A stretch of DNA of 64,000 nucleotides from Lachnospiraceae bacterium. Its GTDB lineage: Bacteria; Bacillota; Clostridia; Lachnospirales; Lachnospiraceae. Both the position numbers and the translations under genes were made by a program. The notes under the pieces were generated by a model. It was not told the DNA's origin, did no database searches, and saw only the letters and a program-made list of their open reading frames with translations. Each line of letters begins with the position of its first letter. The stretch's first letter is position 1. This document shows, piece after piece, positions 31,614-41,309 of the stretch. The DNA is taken from contig JAFLSY010000006.1 of NCBI GenBank assembly GCA_022510745.1, positions 62,001 through 126,000 on the forward strand. Direction: 5' to 3'.

Positions 31614-32588
31614 ATGAAAACCGGGAAAATATCGGAAAGCGTTTTAAAACGCTCTGTTTTAAAATACATAAAGAGCGGGAATCAAATGGTAAAAAATGGT
31701 GCAGGCGTAGGCTCGGACTGCGCCATTTTTGTATGCGGAAACGCTTTGGGAGTCCAGGCGGCAGCGGTTTTTTTGCTGCAGCAGCCGGCCGATATTTACT
31801 ATCCTTTTTATAAGGCCGCCAACAATGTGGCCTGCAGCGGTGCTGTACCAGGTATGGCCCTGCTTACCCTGACGCTGCCGGAGACGGCAGAGGAGCGGGA
31901 ACTGCAGGAGTTGATGAGAGAAGCGGATACAGCCGCAAAAAGCCTCGGTCTGCAGTTGGCGGGCGGACACACAGCCGTTTTAGCGGAGCTTTCCGCGCCG
32001 ATAGCTTCCGTAACCGTGACGGGTATCTTGGAAGAAGCCGCACCGCAGCCCAAAGGAGCCGGTCCCGGACAGGACATTGTCATGACGAAGTGGGCGGGAC
32101 TGGAAGGTACGGCCCTGTTGGCGGAAAGATACAAGGACAGACTGCGGGAGAGATATCCCCTGCATATGATAGAAGAAGCGGCCGCCTTTAAGCGGCAGCT
32201 CTCTGTAATACCAGAGGCTGCTACCGCCGCAAAGTCCAATGTGAGCGCTATGCATGATGTTTCCACAGGCGGGATTTTTGCAGCACTGTGGGAACTGGCA
32301 GAAAGCGCTGGCGTTGGACTGGCCGTAGACCTGAAAAAAATCCCCATAAAGCAGGAAACCGTAGAGGTGTGCGAATTTTTTGCTCTAAGCCCTTATGAAC
32401 TGCTTTCGGGAGGCTGTCTGCTGATGACGACGGACAGCGGAGAGCGTCTGGTGCAGGCTTTGGAAGCGGTGCATATACCGGCGGCTGTCATTGGAAGGAC
32501 GACTGATGGCAATGACAGGGTTGTCATAAATGAAGAAGAGAGCCGTTTTCTGGAGAGACCCAAAACAGACGAGATTACAAAAATCTAA
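31614..32588 (+). CDS. AIR synthase (PurM/HypE/ThiL)-related protein
   Basis: A 324-residue protein of the PurM-like ATPase superfamily. It has a recognisable GLQLAGGHTAVLAELSAPIASVTVTGI, DIVMTKWAGLEGTALLAERY and SAMHDVSTGGIFAALWELAESAGVGLAVDL, which corresponds to the HypE/AIRS C-terminal pattern. True HypE ends in a conserved Cys for cyanide chemistry; here the end is RPKTDEITKI, so it is not HypE. Its substrate is unknown. AAGGA precedes ATG. It is followed after 12 bases by an Lrp-type regulator. Confidence 0.8.
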   Translation: MKTGKISESVLKRSVLKYIKSGNQMVKNGAGVGSDCAIFVCGNALGVQAAAVFLLQQPADIYYPFYKAANNVACSGAVPGMALLTLTLPETAEERELQELMREADTAAKSLGLQLAGGHTAVLAELSAPIASVTVTGILEEAAPQPKGAGPGQDIVMTKWAGLEGTALLAERYKDRLRERYPLHMIEEAAAFKRQLSVIPEAATAAKSNVSAMHDVSTGGIFAALWELAESAGVGLAVDLKKIPIKQETVEVCEFFALSPYELLSGGCLLMTTDSGERLVQALEAVHIPAAVIGRTTDGNDRVVINEEESRFLERPKTDEITKI

Positions 32589-32600
32589 AGGAGATCAAAT

Positions 32601-33083
32601 ATGAGAGAAGAATTATTGCGTATTATCGAAAAAAACAGCCGTATGGATTTAAAGGAACTGGCGGTCATTCTGGGCGTGGAAGAAATCGATGTTGTCAATG
32701 AGCTGGCAGCCTTGGAGAGCGAGGGGATTATCTGCGGATACCACACTATGATCAACTGGGAAATGACCAGTATCGAGAAAGTAAACGCACTGATCGAGGT
32801 GCGTATCACTCCCCAGAGAGGACAGGGATTTGATAATATTGCAGAGCGTATTTACAAATACGCGGAGGTGAATTCCGTGTATCTGATTTCAGGAGGATAT
32901 GACCTTTTGGTATCTTTGGAAGGAAAAAGCTTAAAGCAGGTATCCAATTTTGTGTCCGACAAGCTTTCCACACTGGACGGGGTGCTGAGTACTGCCACTC
33001 ATTTTGTATTGAAGAAATACAAAGACCACGGCACTATTTTGAGCAGAAAATATGAAGACGAAAGAGAGCTGATCACACCATGA
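32601..33083 (+). CDS. Lrp/AsnC-family transcriptional regulator
   Basis: A 160-residue regulator: winged helix at 1-55 (RMDLKELAVILGVEEIDVVNELAALESEGII) and an RAM ligand-binding domain at 65-140. Such proteins sense amino acids. The gene overlaps the aminotransferase gene by four bases (ATGA), an arrangement widely seen in Clostridia, and likely regulates it. Confidence 0.9.
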   Translation: MREELLRIIEKNSRMDLKELAVILGVEEIDVVNELAALESEGIICGYHTMINWEMTSIEKVNALIEVRITPQRGQGFDNIAERIYKYAEVNSVYLISGGYDLLVSLEGKSLKQVSNFVSDKLSTLDGVLSTATHFVLKKYKDHGTILSRKYEDERELITP

Positions 33084-34261
33084 GAAATCCACTTGCAGAC
33101 CAGGTTGTAGAGCTGAAGCCTTCGGGCATCCGTAAATTCTTCGATATTGTCAGCGAAATGAAGGACGCTATTTCTTTAGGCGTGGGAGAACCGGATTTTG
33201 CTACACCCTGGCATATTCGAGACGAGGGTATTTACTCCTTGGAAAAAGGACATACCAAATATACATCTAATGCAGGATTAATGCCTTTAAGAGAAGAAAT
33301 ATGCAACTACATCTTCCGTACGCAGGGCATCCGATATAATGCTGCAGATCAGGTTGTTGTGACCGTGGGCGGTTCAGAAGCAATTGATATCGGATTGCGT
33401 GCCATGATCAATCCGGGACAGGGAGAAGAGGTGCTGATACCACAGCCCAGCTATGTTTCCTATGAGCCCTGTGCTATCTTGGCAGGCGCAAAGCCCATCA
33501 TCATCAATTTGAAGGCGGAAAATGAATTCCGCCTGACAGCAAAAGAGCTTAGGGACGCTATCACAGATAAGACGAAGTTGTTGGTTCTTCCTTATCCAAA
33601 CAACCCCACCGGTGCCATTATGGAACGCAAGGACTTAGAGGCCATTGCGGAAGTCATTAAGGAACATGACATCTTTGTCATGTCCGATGAAATCTACAGC
33701 GAGCTGACTTACAAAGAGAAGCATGTATCCATTGCCAGTCTGCCGGGCATGCAGGAGCGCACCATTTTAATCAACGGTTTCTCCAAAGCCTATGCTATGA
33801 CGGGTTGGAGAATGGGTTATGCCTGTGGACCGAAGGCTTTAATAGAGCAGATGACCAAAATTCATCAGTATGCCATTATGTGTGCGCCTACCACAGCGCA
33901 GTATGCGGGTGTGGAAGCATTGCGGAACGGTGATGAGGCAGTGGTGGAAATGCGGACTGCCTATAATCAGAGAAGACGTTATTTGATGCATGCTTTTAAA
34001 GAGATGGGACTGGAATGTTTTGAACCCTTTGGCGCATTTTATGTTTTTCCTTGTATCAAAGAGTTTGGCATGAGCAGCGAGGAGTTCGCTGCCCGGTTTT
34101 TAGCGGAGGAACAGGTTGCGGCCGTTCCCGGTAACGCATTTGGCGACAGTGGCGAAGGCTATTTAAGAATTTCCTATGCGTATTCCTTAGAGAAGCTGAA
34201 AGTCGCTATGGAAAGACTTTCTCGTTTTATTACAAAGCTAAGGCAGGAAAGAGGAAAATAA
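33080..34261 (+). CDS. PLP-dependent class I/II aminotransferase
   Basis: A 393-residue fold type I aminotransferase. Substrate-binding Gly in SLGVGEPDFATPWHI, PNNPTGAI with the Asn ligand, DEIYSELTY with the Asp that binds PLP, and the Schiff-base lysine in INGFSKAYAMTGWRMGY. The C-terminal Arg is in YLRISYA. The pattern is that of the PatA/AspB group acting on aromatic or dicarboxylic amino acids; exact substrate is unknown. Translationally coupled to the Lrp regulator. Confidence 0.92.
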   Translation: MRNPLADQVVELKPSGIRKFFDIVSEMKDAISLGVGEPDFATPWHIRDEGIYSLEKGHTKYTSNAGLMPLREEICNYIFRTQGIRYNAADQVVVTVGGSEAIDIGLRAMINPGQGEEVLIPQPSYVSYEPCAILAGAKPIIINLKAENEFRLTAKELRDAITDKTKLLVLPYPNNPTGAIMERKDLEAIAEVIKEHDIFVMSDEIYSELTYKEKHVSIASLPGMQERTILINGFSKAYAMTGWRMGYACGPKALIEQMTKIHQYAIMCAPTTAQYAGVEALRNGDEAVVEMRTAYNQRRRYLMHAFKEMGLECFEPFGAFYVFPCIKEFGMSSEEFAARFLAEEQVAAVPGNAFGDSGEGYLRISYAYSLEKLKVAMERLSRFITKLRQERGK

Positions 34262-34293
34262 ATTTTTGGTTTTTATGGCAGGAGGGCGAGTAA

Positions 34294-34791
34294 GTGCATA
34301 TTATACTTCATCAGCCGGAGATTCCGGCCAATACCGGGAATATTGGGCGGACCTGCGTTGCAACGGGAACTTCTCTGCATTTAATTGAACCTCTGGGTTT
34401 TCATTTAGATGAAAAATCTATCAAAAGAGCGGGAATGGACTATTGGGAACAGCTGGATGTGACAAGATATATGAACTATCGGGAGTTTCTTGATAAACAT
34501 CCCGGCGCAAGAATCTGGATGGCCACCACCAAGGCCAGACGTTCATATACGGAGGTGGTTTTCGGACCGGAAGATTTTATCATGTTCGGAAAGGAAAGCG
34601 CGGGGATTCCCGAGGAAATACTGGTGGAAAATGAGGAGCATTGTATCCGGATTCCCATGCTGCCCGCCATCCGCTCCTTAAATCTTTCCAATTCCGTTGC
34701 CATTGTACTTTATGAGGCGCTGCGCCAGAATCATTTTTCCAATATGCAGACGGAAGGGCAGTTACACAGGCTTTGCTGGAAAGAGGAATGA
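34294..34791 (+). CDS. trmL: tRNA (cytidine/uridine-34-2'-O)-methyltransferase TrmL
   Basis: A 165-residue SPOUT enzyme that methylates the wobble base of tRNA-Leu. It shows HQPEIPANTGNIGRTC (6-21), FGKESAGIPEEIL and RIPMLPAIRSLNLSNSVAIVLYEALRQ, the trefoil-knot motifs. Start is GTG at 34294 with GGAGGG upstream; no ATG fits. Length is normal. Confidence 0.93.
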   Translation: MHIILHQPEIPANTGNIGRTCVATGTSLHLIEPLGFHLDEKSIKRAGMDYWEQLDVTRYMNYREFLDKHPGARIWMATTKARRSYTEVVFGPEDFIMFGKESAGIPEEILVENEEHCIRIPMLPAIRSLNLSNSVAIVLYEALRQNHFSNMQTEGQLHRLCWKEE

Positions 34792-34849
34792 GTTCATAAA
34801 ATCCTAAGAAAACCTTAAGGTTGTTCTGGGGTTGTATCAGGTATAATAA

Positions 34850-34882
34850 AAGTCGGACGTAGATCCGGCTTTTATTATTTTT
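34850..34882 (+). terminator. Rho-independent terminator
   Basis: AAGTCGGA 34850-34857 pairs with TCCGGCTT 34864-34871 (one G-U), followed by a T-rich run. TATAAT at 34842-34847 just before it could also serve as a -10 box for the amidase gene; then the hairpin would lie at the start of that transcript. Confidence 0.65.
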
Positions 34883-34929
34883 ATGAAAATTTTCTGAAAG
34901 ACAAACACAGATATATCAGAGGGATAAAA

Positions 34930-35742
34930 ATGGGAGAAGAACAAAGGAGTAAATGGCAGGGGAGAGATGACCTGCAGATGGACCTGGCATCACTGCGGAA
35001 CCCGTATCTGGAAGAAGAGTTTCAAAGAAGAAATGTACGGGGGAATATGCAGCGAACCGGAAAACGGAAGAAAAGAAGGAAAAAGAGAAATGCCCTGTTA
35101 CAAGGGATGTTTTGGCTGCTTATCTGTATTGGCATATTTATTTGGGTCTTACAATTGTTTATAGCTTTTAATGAGAAGGCGGAAACCGGTGGGGAAGTGT
35201 TTAACGGAAAATCAAATGCAGGAGTTCTGACAGCGGATGCAAAGCCGGAGTGGACGGTGGATTATCTGACACTTAATCCCTATTCCAGGCCGGGAGAGGA
35301 ACTGCCCGAAGTAAGAAATATTTTTGTACATTACACGGCGAATCGGGATACCAGCGCGGCTCAAAACAGAAGCTATTTTGAATCATTAAAGGACAACCAT
35401 GAAAATTCGGCGAGCGCACATTTCATCATTGGCTATGAGGGGGAAATCATCCAGTGCATTCCATTAAATGAAATTGCCTATGCGGTGAAGACCAGAAATT
35501 ATGATTCCATTTCCATAGAGTGTTGTTACATATCGGAGGACGGAAGCTTTACCAAAGAAACGGAAGCCTCTCTGGTGGAACTGTTGGCATATCTGTTAAA
35601 AACCTATGAGTTGAATGAAGAGGATATTCTGCGGCATTACGACTGTGGGGGAAAGAAGTGCCCGCTTTACTATGTGGATCATGAGGATGCTTGGGAGGAT
35701 CTGAAAGAGGAGGTAGGAAAAAAACTGAAGGAAATCATATAA
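34930..35742 (+). CDS. Membrane-anchored N-acetylmuramoyl-L-alanine amidase
   Basis: A 270-residue peptidoglycan hydrolase. A basic cytoplasmic start (KRKKRRKKRN) precedes one membrane helix (about 57-78); the amidase_2 (PGRP-like) domain covers about 125-265 outside. Zinc ligands: His in VHYTAN, His in LRHYDCGGKKCP and the Cys two residues after Lys in that motif; SAHFIIGYEGEIIQCIP is typical. It likely cuts the stem peptide from MurNAc in wall turnover. Ribosome binding site AGAGGG. Confidence 0.88.
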   Translation: MGEEQRSKWQGRDDLQMDLASLRNPYLEEEFQRRNVRGNMQRTGKRKKRRKKRNALLQGMFWLLICIGIFIWVLQLFIAFNEKAETGGEVFNGKSNAGVLTADAKPEWTVDYLTLNPYSRPGEELPEVRNIFVHYTANRDTSAAQNRSYFESLKDNHENSASAHFIIGYEGEIIQCIPLNEIAYAVKTRNYDSISIECCYISEDGSFTKETEASLVELLAYLLKTYELNEEDILRHYDCGGKKCPLYYVDHEDAWEDLKEEVGKKLKEII

Positions 35743-35814
35743 GAAGTAAAGTTGCAGTACTGGACGTAGGTCGGCTTTTCTGTTACAATGCTTAGAGAAG
35801 AAAGGCGAAAGACT

Positions 35815-36468
35815 ATGAATATACTATCACCCTCTATTTTAGCAGCGGATTTTACTATATTGGGAGAGCAGCTGCGCTCTGTGGACAGAGCAGGCGCCGA
35901 GTACATACATATTGACGTGATGGACGGTATTTTTGTGCCTTCCATTTCGTATGGCATGCCGGTCATCCGTTCCATTAGAAAAGCTACGGACAAGGTGTTT
36001 GACGTACATCTGATGATCGAGAAGCCGGAGCGCTATATTGAAGCTTTTGCCGACTGTGGCGCGGATATTATTACTTTTCATCTGGAGGCTACGGACAGGG
36101 TGGCTGCGGTGATTGAGGATATCCACAGGCGGGGGTTGAAAGCAGGACTGGCGATTAAACCGGGAACGTCCGTTGAGTCATTCAGGCCTTATCTGGATGT
36201 GGCGGATATGTTTTTGGTCATGACGGTGGAGCCCGGGTTCGGCGGGCAGGTTTATATGGATGCCTGTACGGAGAAGGTGCGGGCGGCCAGAGCGATGGCA
36301 GAGGAGAGCGGACGAAGCATCGATATTCAGGTGGACGGCGGAATCAACAGGGAAAATATCGGGACCGTTCTGAAGGCAGGGGCCAATGTCATAGCTCTGG
36401 GATCGGCAATATTTGAAGGCGATATTGAAGATAATGTGCGGCATTTTTTAAACATTCTATCAAGATAG
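35815..36468 (+). CDS. rpe: Ribulose-phosphate 3-epimerase
   Basis: A 217-residue TIM-barrel enzyme of the pentose phosphate pathway. Metal and catalytic motifs: LSPSILAADF (Ser7 region), HIDVMDGIFVP, HLMIEKPE, MTVEPGFGGQ and QVDGGINRENI with the catalytic Asp. ATG at 35815 begins MNILSPS and is chosen over the open frame to 35788. It is normally followed by thiamine or ribosome GTPase partners; here a GH2 gene follows after 11 bases, so both may be in one operon. Confidence 0.94.
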   Translation: MNILSPSILAADFTILGEQLRSVDRAGAEYIHIDVMDGIFVPSISYGMPVIRSIRKATDKVFDVHLMIEKPERYIEAFADCGADIITFHLEATDRVAAVIEDIHRRGLKAGLAIKPGTSVESFRPYLDVADMFLVMTVEPGFGGQVYMDACTEKVRAARAMAEESGRSIDIQVDGGINRENIGTVLKAGANVIALGSAIFEGDIEDNVRHFLNILSR

Positions 36469-36479
36469 GAGAGGGTTAT

Positions 36480-39400
36480 ATGGAACGAAATCGGCTTTTT
36501 AACGACAACTGGGAATTTGTGAAAACTCCTTATGGAACGGAACTGGCGCAGTTAGATGCATGGGAAGATAAGTTCGGACCCGTGGATATTCCCCACGACT
36601 GGCTGATCTACAATACCGAAGCACTCTATGAAACCAGCACAGGCTGGTATCGGAAGCATTTTACGGCTACCCCTGGGAACGGGCATGTGCTGTTATACTT
36701 TGACGGCGTCTATATGGACTCCAGGGTATACGTAAACGGTACTTTGGCGGGAGAGTGGAAATACGGCTACTCTGCCTTTGAGTTCGATATTACGGAATAT
36801 TTAAAAGATGGAGACAATACGGTGGCGGTGCAGGTGAACCATCATGAACCGAATTCCCGCTGGTATTCGGGTGCGGGAATTTTCCGAAACGTCTGGTTAA
36901 AAAAGGTGCCCCGTGTCTATCTGGCTACCGACGGTATTTATATTGTGACCAGAAAGCAGGGTGATGATTTTACCGTTACGGTAGAGGCAGAACTGGCCGG
37001 AGCGGTGGAGGAGATAGCGTCGGCATCGGTAAGAATAGAACGTGACGGAAGTGTCATAAAAGAAGGCGTGATGGAAAAAGAGGAGAACGGCATTTTAAAG
37101 ACCGCTTTGGAAGTGTCTTCCCCTCTGCTATGGGATGCAGAGAATCCCAATCTCTATATGCTTACGGTGGAGTTACCAAACGGTGACAAGGAATCGCTGC
37201 GTTTTGGTTTTAGGGACTTTGTATTTAATCCGGACAAGGGTTTTGTGGCAAACGGGAAGCAGGTAAAACTTCACGGTGTCTGCGAGCATCATGATCTTGG
37301 CTGCCTCGGAGCTGCTTTTAATACCGCGGCAATGCGCAGAAAGATGGTAACTTTAAAGAAGATGGGCGTCAATGCCATTCGTACTTCCCACAATATGCCG
37401 GCAAAGGAATTTATGGATTTGGCGGATGAAATGGGCTTCTATGTGGATTCTGAAGCTTTTGATATGTGGGAAAAGCCCATGACGGAATATGACTATGCAA
37501 GATTTTTCCCGGAGTGGTCCGAGCGGGATGTGGCAAGCTGGGTGCGCAGGGACAGAAACCATCCCTCCGTCATTATGTGGAGTATCGGGAATGAGATTCC
37601 CGACACCAATGAACCCAGAGGACTGGAAATAACAAAGATGCTCAAAGGCTATGTGGAGCAGCATGATCCTGCACGCAACGCCATGGTTACCATCGGTTCC
37701 AACTATATGCCATGGCAGGGAGCGCAGAACTGTGCGGATGTGATTAAATTGGCGGGTTATAATTATGCGGAAAACCACTATGATAACCACCATAAAGAAC
37801 ATCCCGACTGGATTATTTACGGCAGTGAAACTTCGTCCATTGTACAGAGCCGCGGCGTGTACCATTTTCCTTTATCAGGTTCTGCATTAACGGAAGAGGA
37901 TGAGCAATGTTCTTCGCTGGGAAAAAACAGGCCCAGTTGGGCGGCCAAGAGTACGGAATACTGTATCTGCATGGACAGAGACAGAGAGTATGCGGCAGGC
38001 CAGTTTTTGTGGACCGGATTCGACTACATTGGAGAGCCCACTCCCTATAAAACCAAGAACTCCTATTTCGGTCAGATTGATACGGCGGGCTTTCCCAAGG
38101 ATTCCTTCTATCTGTATCAGGCTGAATGGACGGATTATAAAAAAGCGCCCATGGTGCATCTCTTCCCATATTGGGATTTTACACCGGGCCAGTTAATAGA
38201 TATCAGAGTATGCAGCAATGCGCCCAAGGTGGAGGTTTTTGTAAATGAGGAATCCTTGGGTATCGTGGAAATTGACCATGCCCATGGAGAAGAACTGTTC
38301 CCCAGTTTTCAGGCCCCTTATGCGCCGGGCGTTATTCGGGCGGTAGCATATGATGAAGCGGGAAATGTGATTGCCGAGGATATACATCGCTCCTTTACGG
38401 ATTCTGCAAAGCTTGTACTGCGGGCAGATAAGGATACCCTGTCAGCCGATGGCGAGGATTTGATCTTTGTGGAGATCAGTACGGTGGACGCACAGGGCAA
38501 TCCGGTAGAAAACGCGATGGACTATGTGGAGGTGGCGGTAAACGGTGCCGGCAGGCTCCTAGGTCTTGATAACGGCGACAGTACCGATTATGACCAGTAT
38601 AAAGGAACCTGCAGAAAGCTTTTTAACGGTAAGCTCTTAGCGGTTATCGGCGCCAAAACAGAAGCCGGACCCATACAGGTTAGCGTGAAGCCCATGAACG
38701 GCTCATCCGCCGTGGAGGCAGTCTCTCTTACCCTGCATGCAGAAGCTGCCAAAGTGAGAGAGGGTATCAGCGCGCGTACGGAAAACGCTGCACGGCCGCT
38801 AGTAACGGGCAGGGAAGATTTAGTTCCTGTCAGGAAGATAGAGCTTGTATGTGAGGGTGGACAAATCTTTACGGAAGAACAGCCGGAGGTTGTGGTCAAG
38901 GCATATTTATATCCGGCTGACGCTACGGATCAAGATATTATTTTTACGGCGGTAAACGATTTGGGCATTGTTTCCAATCTGGCCGAAGTAGAAGTGGTGT
39001 CCGCAGAAGACGGATGTACTGCAGCATGTCGTGTGAAAGCCAAGGGCGACGGCAAATTTAGGCTGCGTGCGGCTTCCCGCAGCGGCACGGACAAAGTAAA
39101 GCTTTTTACTTCCTTGGAATTTTCCGTAAGCGGTTTAGGAGAAGCCTATATCAATCCCTATGAATTTGTACCGGGCTCCTTATATAACTGCACAAAGGGT
39201 GAGGTAGGAGATTTCAGCCAGAACAGTGTTGCCAGTGCGCAGGAGGGCGTTACAGAAATCGGTTACAGAGGCATTGATTTCGGAGAATATGGTTCCGATG
39301 AAATTACCATTCCTATTTTTGCACAGGGAAGCGGCCCGCAGCATCTGCAGATTTGGGAGGGTATGCCCGAAGATGAGGGCAGCGAAATGCTGGCGGATGT

Positions 39401-39911
39401 CATCTACCAAAAGCCCAGTATTTGGGATGTGTATCAGCCGGAAACCTATAAACTGAAACGGCGTATCAAAGGCGTTGCAACACTTTGCTTTGTTATAAAG
39501 GACGAGCGCTATTTCATCAAGGGATTCTCCTTTACGAAACTGCAGAAGGCCTATGCGCGGTTACAGGCAGTGGAATACAGTAAGATTTACGGAGATACCT
39601 TTATACGCAAGGAAGATACGGTGGAGGGTATCGGCAACAATGTCGTTTTAGAGTATGAGGACATGAATTTCGGAGAGCAGGGCTTTTCACAGGTTACGAT
39701 CTGCGGGCGGACCAAGTTAAATAAAAACGACATCCATATCCGCTTCACAGGGGAGGATGGCGAAAGTACCAATCAGTTGGTGGAATTCCCGCACAGTGAG
39801 GAGTATCAGGAAGTGACTTTCCCTCTGCAGCCGGTGGACGGCGTGGCTAAGGTGGGCTTCTTATTCCTGCCGGGATGTGATTTTGATTTTAAATGGTTTC
39901 AATTTTCATAG
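36480..39911 (+). CDS. Glycoside hydrolase family 2 beta-galactosidase-like enzyme
   Basis: A 1143-residue cytoplasmic enzyme with no signal peptide. Sugar-binding domain (about 1-165), Ig-like sandwich (165-270), TIM barrel (270-560) with acid/base Glu372 (SIGNEIPD) and nucleophile Glu450 (YGSETSS), then DUF4982 and two further beta domains plus a C-terminal carbohydrate-binding-like region (about 900-1143). This layout is that of Clostridia GH2 beta-galactosidases with long C-terminal extensions. Likely cleaves beta-galactosides taken up from the gut; galactose would pass to GalK/GalT. Ribosome binding site AGGAGAGG. Confidence 0.92.
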   Translation: MERNRLFNDNWEFVKTPYGTELAQLDAWEDKFGPVDIPHDWLIYNTEALYETSTGWYRKHFTATPGNGHVLLYFDGVYMDSRVYVNGTLAGEWKYGYSAFEFDITEYLKDGDNTVAVQVNHHEPNSRWYSGAGIFRNVWLKKVPRVYLATDGIYIVTRKQGDDFTVTVEAELAGAVEEIASASVRIERDGSVIKEGVMEKEENGILKTALEVSSPLLWDAENPNLYMLTVELPNGDKESLRFGFRDFVFNPDKGFVANGKQVKLHGVCEHHDLGCLGAAFNTAAMRRKMVTLKKMGVNAIRTSHNMPAKEFMDLADEMGFYVDSEAFDMWEKPMTEYDYARFFPEWSERDVASWVRRDRNHPSVIMWSIGNEIPDTNEPRGLEITKMLKGYVEQHDPARNAMVTIGSNYMPWQGAQNCADVIKLAGYNYAENHYDNHHKEHPDWIIYGSETSSIVQSRGVYHFPLSGSALTEEDEQCSSLGKNRPSWAAKSTEYCICMDRDREYAAGQFLWTGFDYIGEPTPYKTKNSYFGQIDTAGFPKDSFYLYQAEWTDYKKAPMVHLFPYWDFTPGQLIDIRVCSNAPKVEVFVNEESLGIVEIDHAHGEELFPSFQAPYAPGVIRAVAYDEAGNVIAEDIHRSFTDSAKLVLRADKDTLSADGEDLIFVEISTVDAQGNPVENAMDYVEVAVNGAGRLLGLDNGDSTDYDQYKGTCRKLFNGKLLAVIGAKTEAGPIQVSVKPMNGSSAVEAVSLTLHAEAAKVREGISARTENAARPLVTGREDLVPVRKIELVCEGGQIFTEEQPEVVVKAYLYPADATDQDIIFTAVNDLGIVSNLAEVEVVSAEDGCTAACRVKAKGDGKFRLRAASRSGTDKVKLFTSLEFSVSGLGEAYINPYEFVPGSLYNCTKGEVGDFSQNSVASAQEGVTEIGYRGIDFGEYGSDEITIPIFAQGSGPQHLQIWEGMPEDEGSEMLADVIYQKPSIWDVYQPETYKLKRRIKGVATLCFVIKDERYFIKGFSFTKLQKAYARLQAVEYSKIYGDTFIRKEDTVEGIGNNVVLEYEDMNFGEQGFSQVTICGRTKLNKNDIHIRFTGEDGESTNQLVEFPHSEEYQEVTFPLQPVDGVAKVGFLFLPGCDFDFKWFQFS

Positions 39912-39964
39912 GTTAAAAATTTAATAAAAAGGTTATTGGTGTTCGGCTTTCTGCCGATATATAC

Positions 39965-40020
39965 AATATCCCTTACTGTCAGGATTCAGGCTGATCTCTG
40001 GGAGTAGGGGATATTTTGTT
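39965..40020 (+). terminator. Rho-independent terminator with long loop
   Basis: AATATCCC plus TACT (39965-39977) pair with AGTA plus GGGATATT (about 40003-40015), followed by TTGTTCTTT. Closes the rpe-GH2 unit. Confidence 0.65.
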
Positions 40021-40038
40021 CTTTGACAAATGTTGACT

Positions 40039-40084
40039 GGGGGAAGGATCCCCCGCAAATGTGCAGGCCCCATAAGGGCCGCAC
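40039..40084 (+). promoter_or_regulatory. Two GC-rich hairpins in a gene leader
   Basis: GGGGGA 40039-40044 with TCCCCC 40049-40054, then GTGC-GGCCC 40061-40070 with GGGCC-GCAC 40076-40084 (one bulged A). They lie 25-70 bases before the start codon of the EF-hand-like gene and after TTGACA at 40023. No T tracts follow; likely RNA structure affecting stability or translation. Confidence 0.5.
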
Positions 40085-40108
40085 GGCATGCAGACAAGGA
40101 GGTGCAGC

Positions 40109-41293
40109 ATGAGAATCAACCAAAGTACTGTCGTTATGGAATCAGAACGTCAGGCAAGCAGGGGCTACATGGATGAGGTAACCGTAGGACCGAGAGAGCG
40201 GGTACTCAATGCATGGGCAAGGAGTCCCAAAGAATCAGCGGGGCAAAAAAACACAGCAGGCGGAGAGGAAGCGGCAACCCTGGAACTTTCAGAAGAGGGA
40301 AAGAAAAAGAGCAGTTTAGCCGCACTGGAGGCCAGCATAGAGAAACAGAAAAATATGCTGGTGGCCGCCAATCAAAAATGGGGTCAGGATCCCTTTAGGC
40401 GCTCGGAAGAGGACTTTAAAATCAAGATGATGAAAATGCTTTTAGAGTCACTGCGGGCTTTTAGGGAGCACAGAGCACCGAATTACAAAGGGCTGGAGAA
40501 GAGGGAGAAGCAAAGCCTGGGCTTTTCTTTCAGCAGCAGCTGGCAGAGCTCGATGTCCTTAAACTGGATGAGTCAGAGCCAGACGGAAAGCCGCGGAGGT
40601 TCCAGGGTGTCTATCGGAGATACACACTGGGAAGAGCGTGTAACCAGATCCACTATTTTTGCGGAACGTGAAGCTACGGTATTCTCTTCGAGAGGCGTAG
40701 TGGAAACTGCCGACGGACGCAGGATTGAATTCAACCTGAATTTTGAAATGTCCAGGGAATTCATGCAGTCCACCAGTATGGAGTACACCAGAAAGATATT
40801 CTGTGTGGATCCGTTAGTCATCAATCTGGAAGGCAATCCGGCATCGTTTTCGGATCAGACCTTTTTCTTCGATCTGGACGGGGACGGCAAAGAGGAGGAG
40901 CTTTCTAAACTCCAAGCGGGAAGCGGATTTTTGGCGCTGGATAAAAACCATGACGGCATAATCAATGATGGCAGCGAGCTTTTCGGTACGAAAAGCGGGG
41001 ACGGATTTAAGGATTTGGCCGCCTATGACGAGGACGGAAACGGCTGGATTGATGAAGACGACAGTATTTTCGATGACCTGAAAATCTGGACTATGGATGA
41101 GAACGGCAACAGCCGCCTGATCAGTCTGAGGGAAGCAGGTGTCGGAGCCATCTATCTGGGAAATATTGACACGGAGTTTTCCTTAAAGGAACAGGGCACC
41201 AATAAAACACAGGGTATTATCAGAAAAAGCGGTGTATTCTTGAAAGAAAACGGAGAAGCCGGAACCATTCAGCATGTGGATTATGCGGTTTAG
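40109..41293 (+). CDS. Protein with EF-hand-like calcium-binding repeats, unknown function
   Basis: A 394-residue protein without a signal peptide. The N-terminal 110 residues are helical and charged; the middle (about 125-255) is Ser/Arg-rich. Residues 250-345 contain several Asp-rich loops: DLDGDGKEEEL, DKNHDGIINDGSELFG, DEDGNGWIDEDD and DENGNSRL, as in calcium-binding VCBS/EF-hand-type proteins of Lachnospiraceae. Start ATG at 40109 has AAGGAGG upstream. Function and location unknown. Confidence 0.78.
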   Translation: MRINQSTVVMESERQASRGYMDEVTVGPRERVLNAWARSPKESAGQKNTAGGEEAATLELSEEGKKKSSLAALEASIEKQKNMLVAANQKWGQDPFRRSEEDFKIKMMKMLLESLRAFREHRAPNYKGLEKREKQSLGFSFSSSWQSSMSLNWMSQSQTESRGGSRVSIGDTHWEERVTRSTIFAEREATVFSSRGVVETADGRRIEFNLNFEMSREFMQSTSMEYTRKIFCVDPLVINLEGNPASFSDQTFFFDLDGDGKEEELSKLQAGSGFLALDKNHDGIINDGSELFGTKSGDGFKDLAAYDEDGNGWIDEDDSIFDDLKIWTMDENGNSRLISLREAGVGAIYLGNIDTEFSLKEQGTNKTQGIIRKSGVFLKENGEAGTIQHVDYAV

Positions 41294-41309
41294 TAACGTA
41301 TTATGTAAG

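Noticed and set aside
31614-32588. HypE (hydrogenase maturation)
   Set aside because: The fold matches but the C-terminal Cys needed for HypE chemistry is absent and no hyp genes are nearby; only an AIR-synthase-related call is justified.
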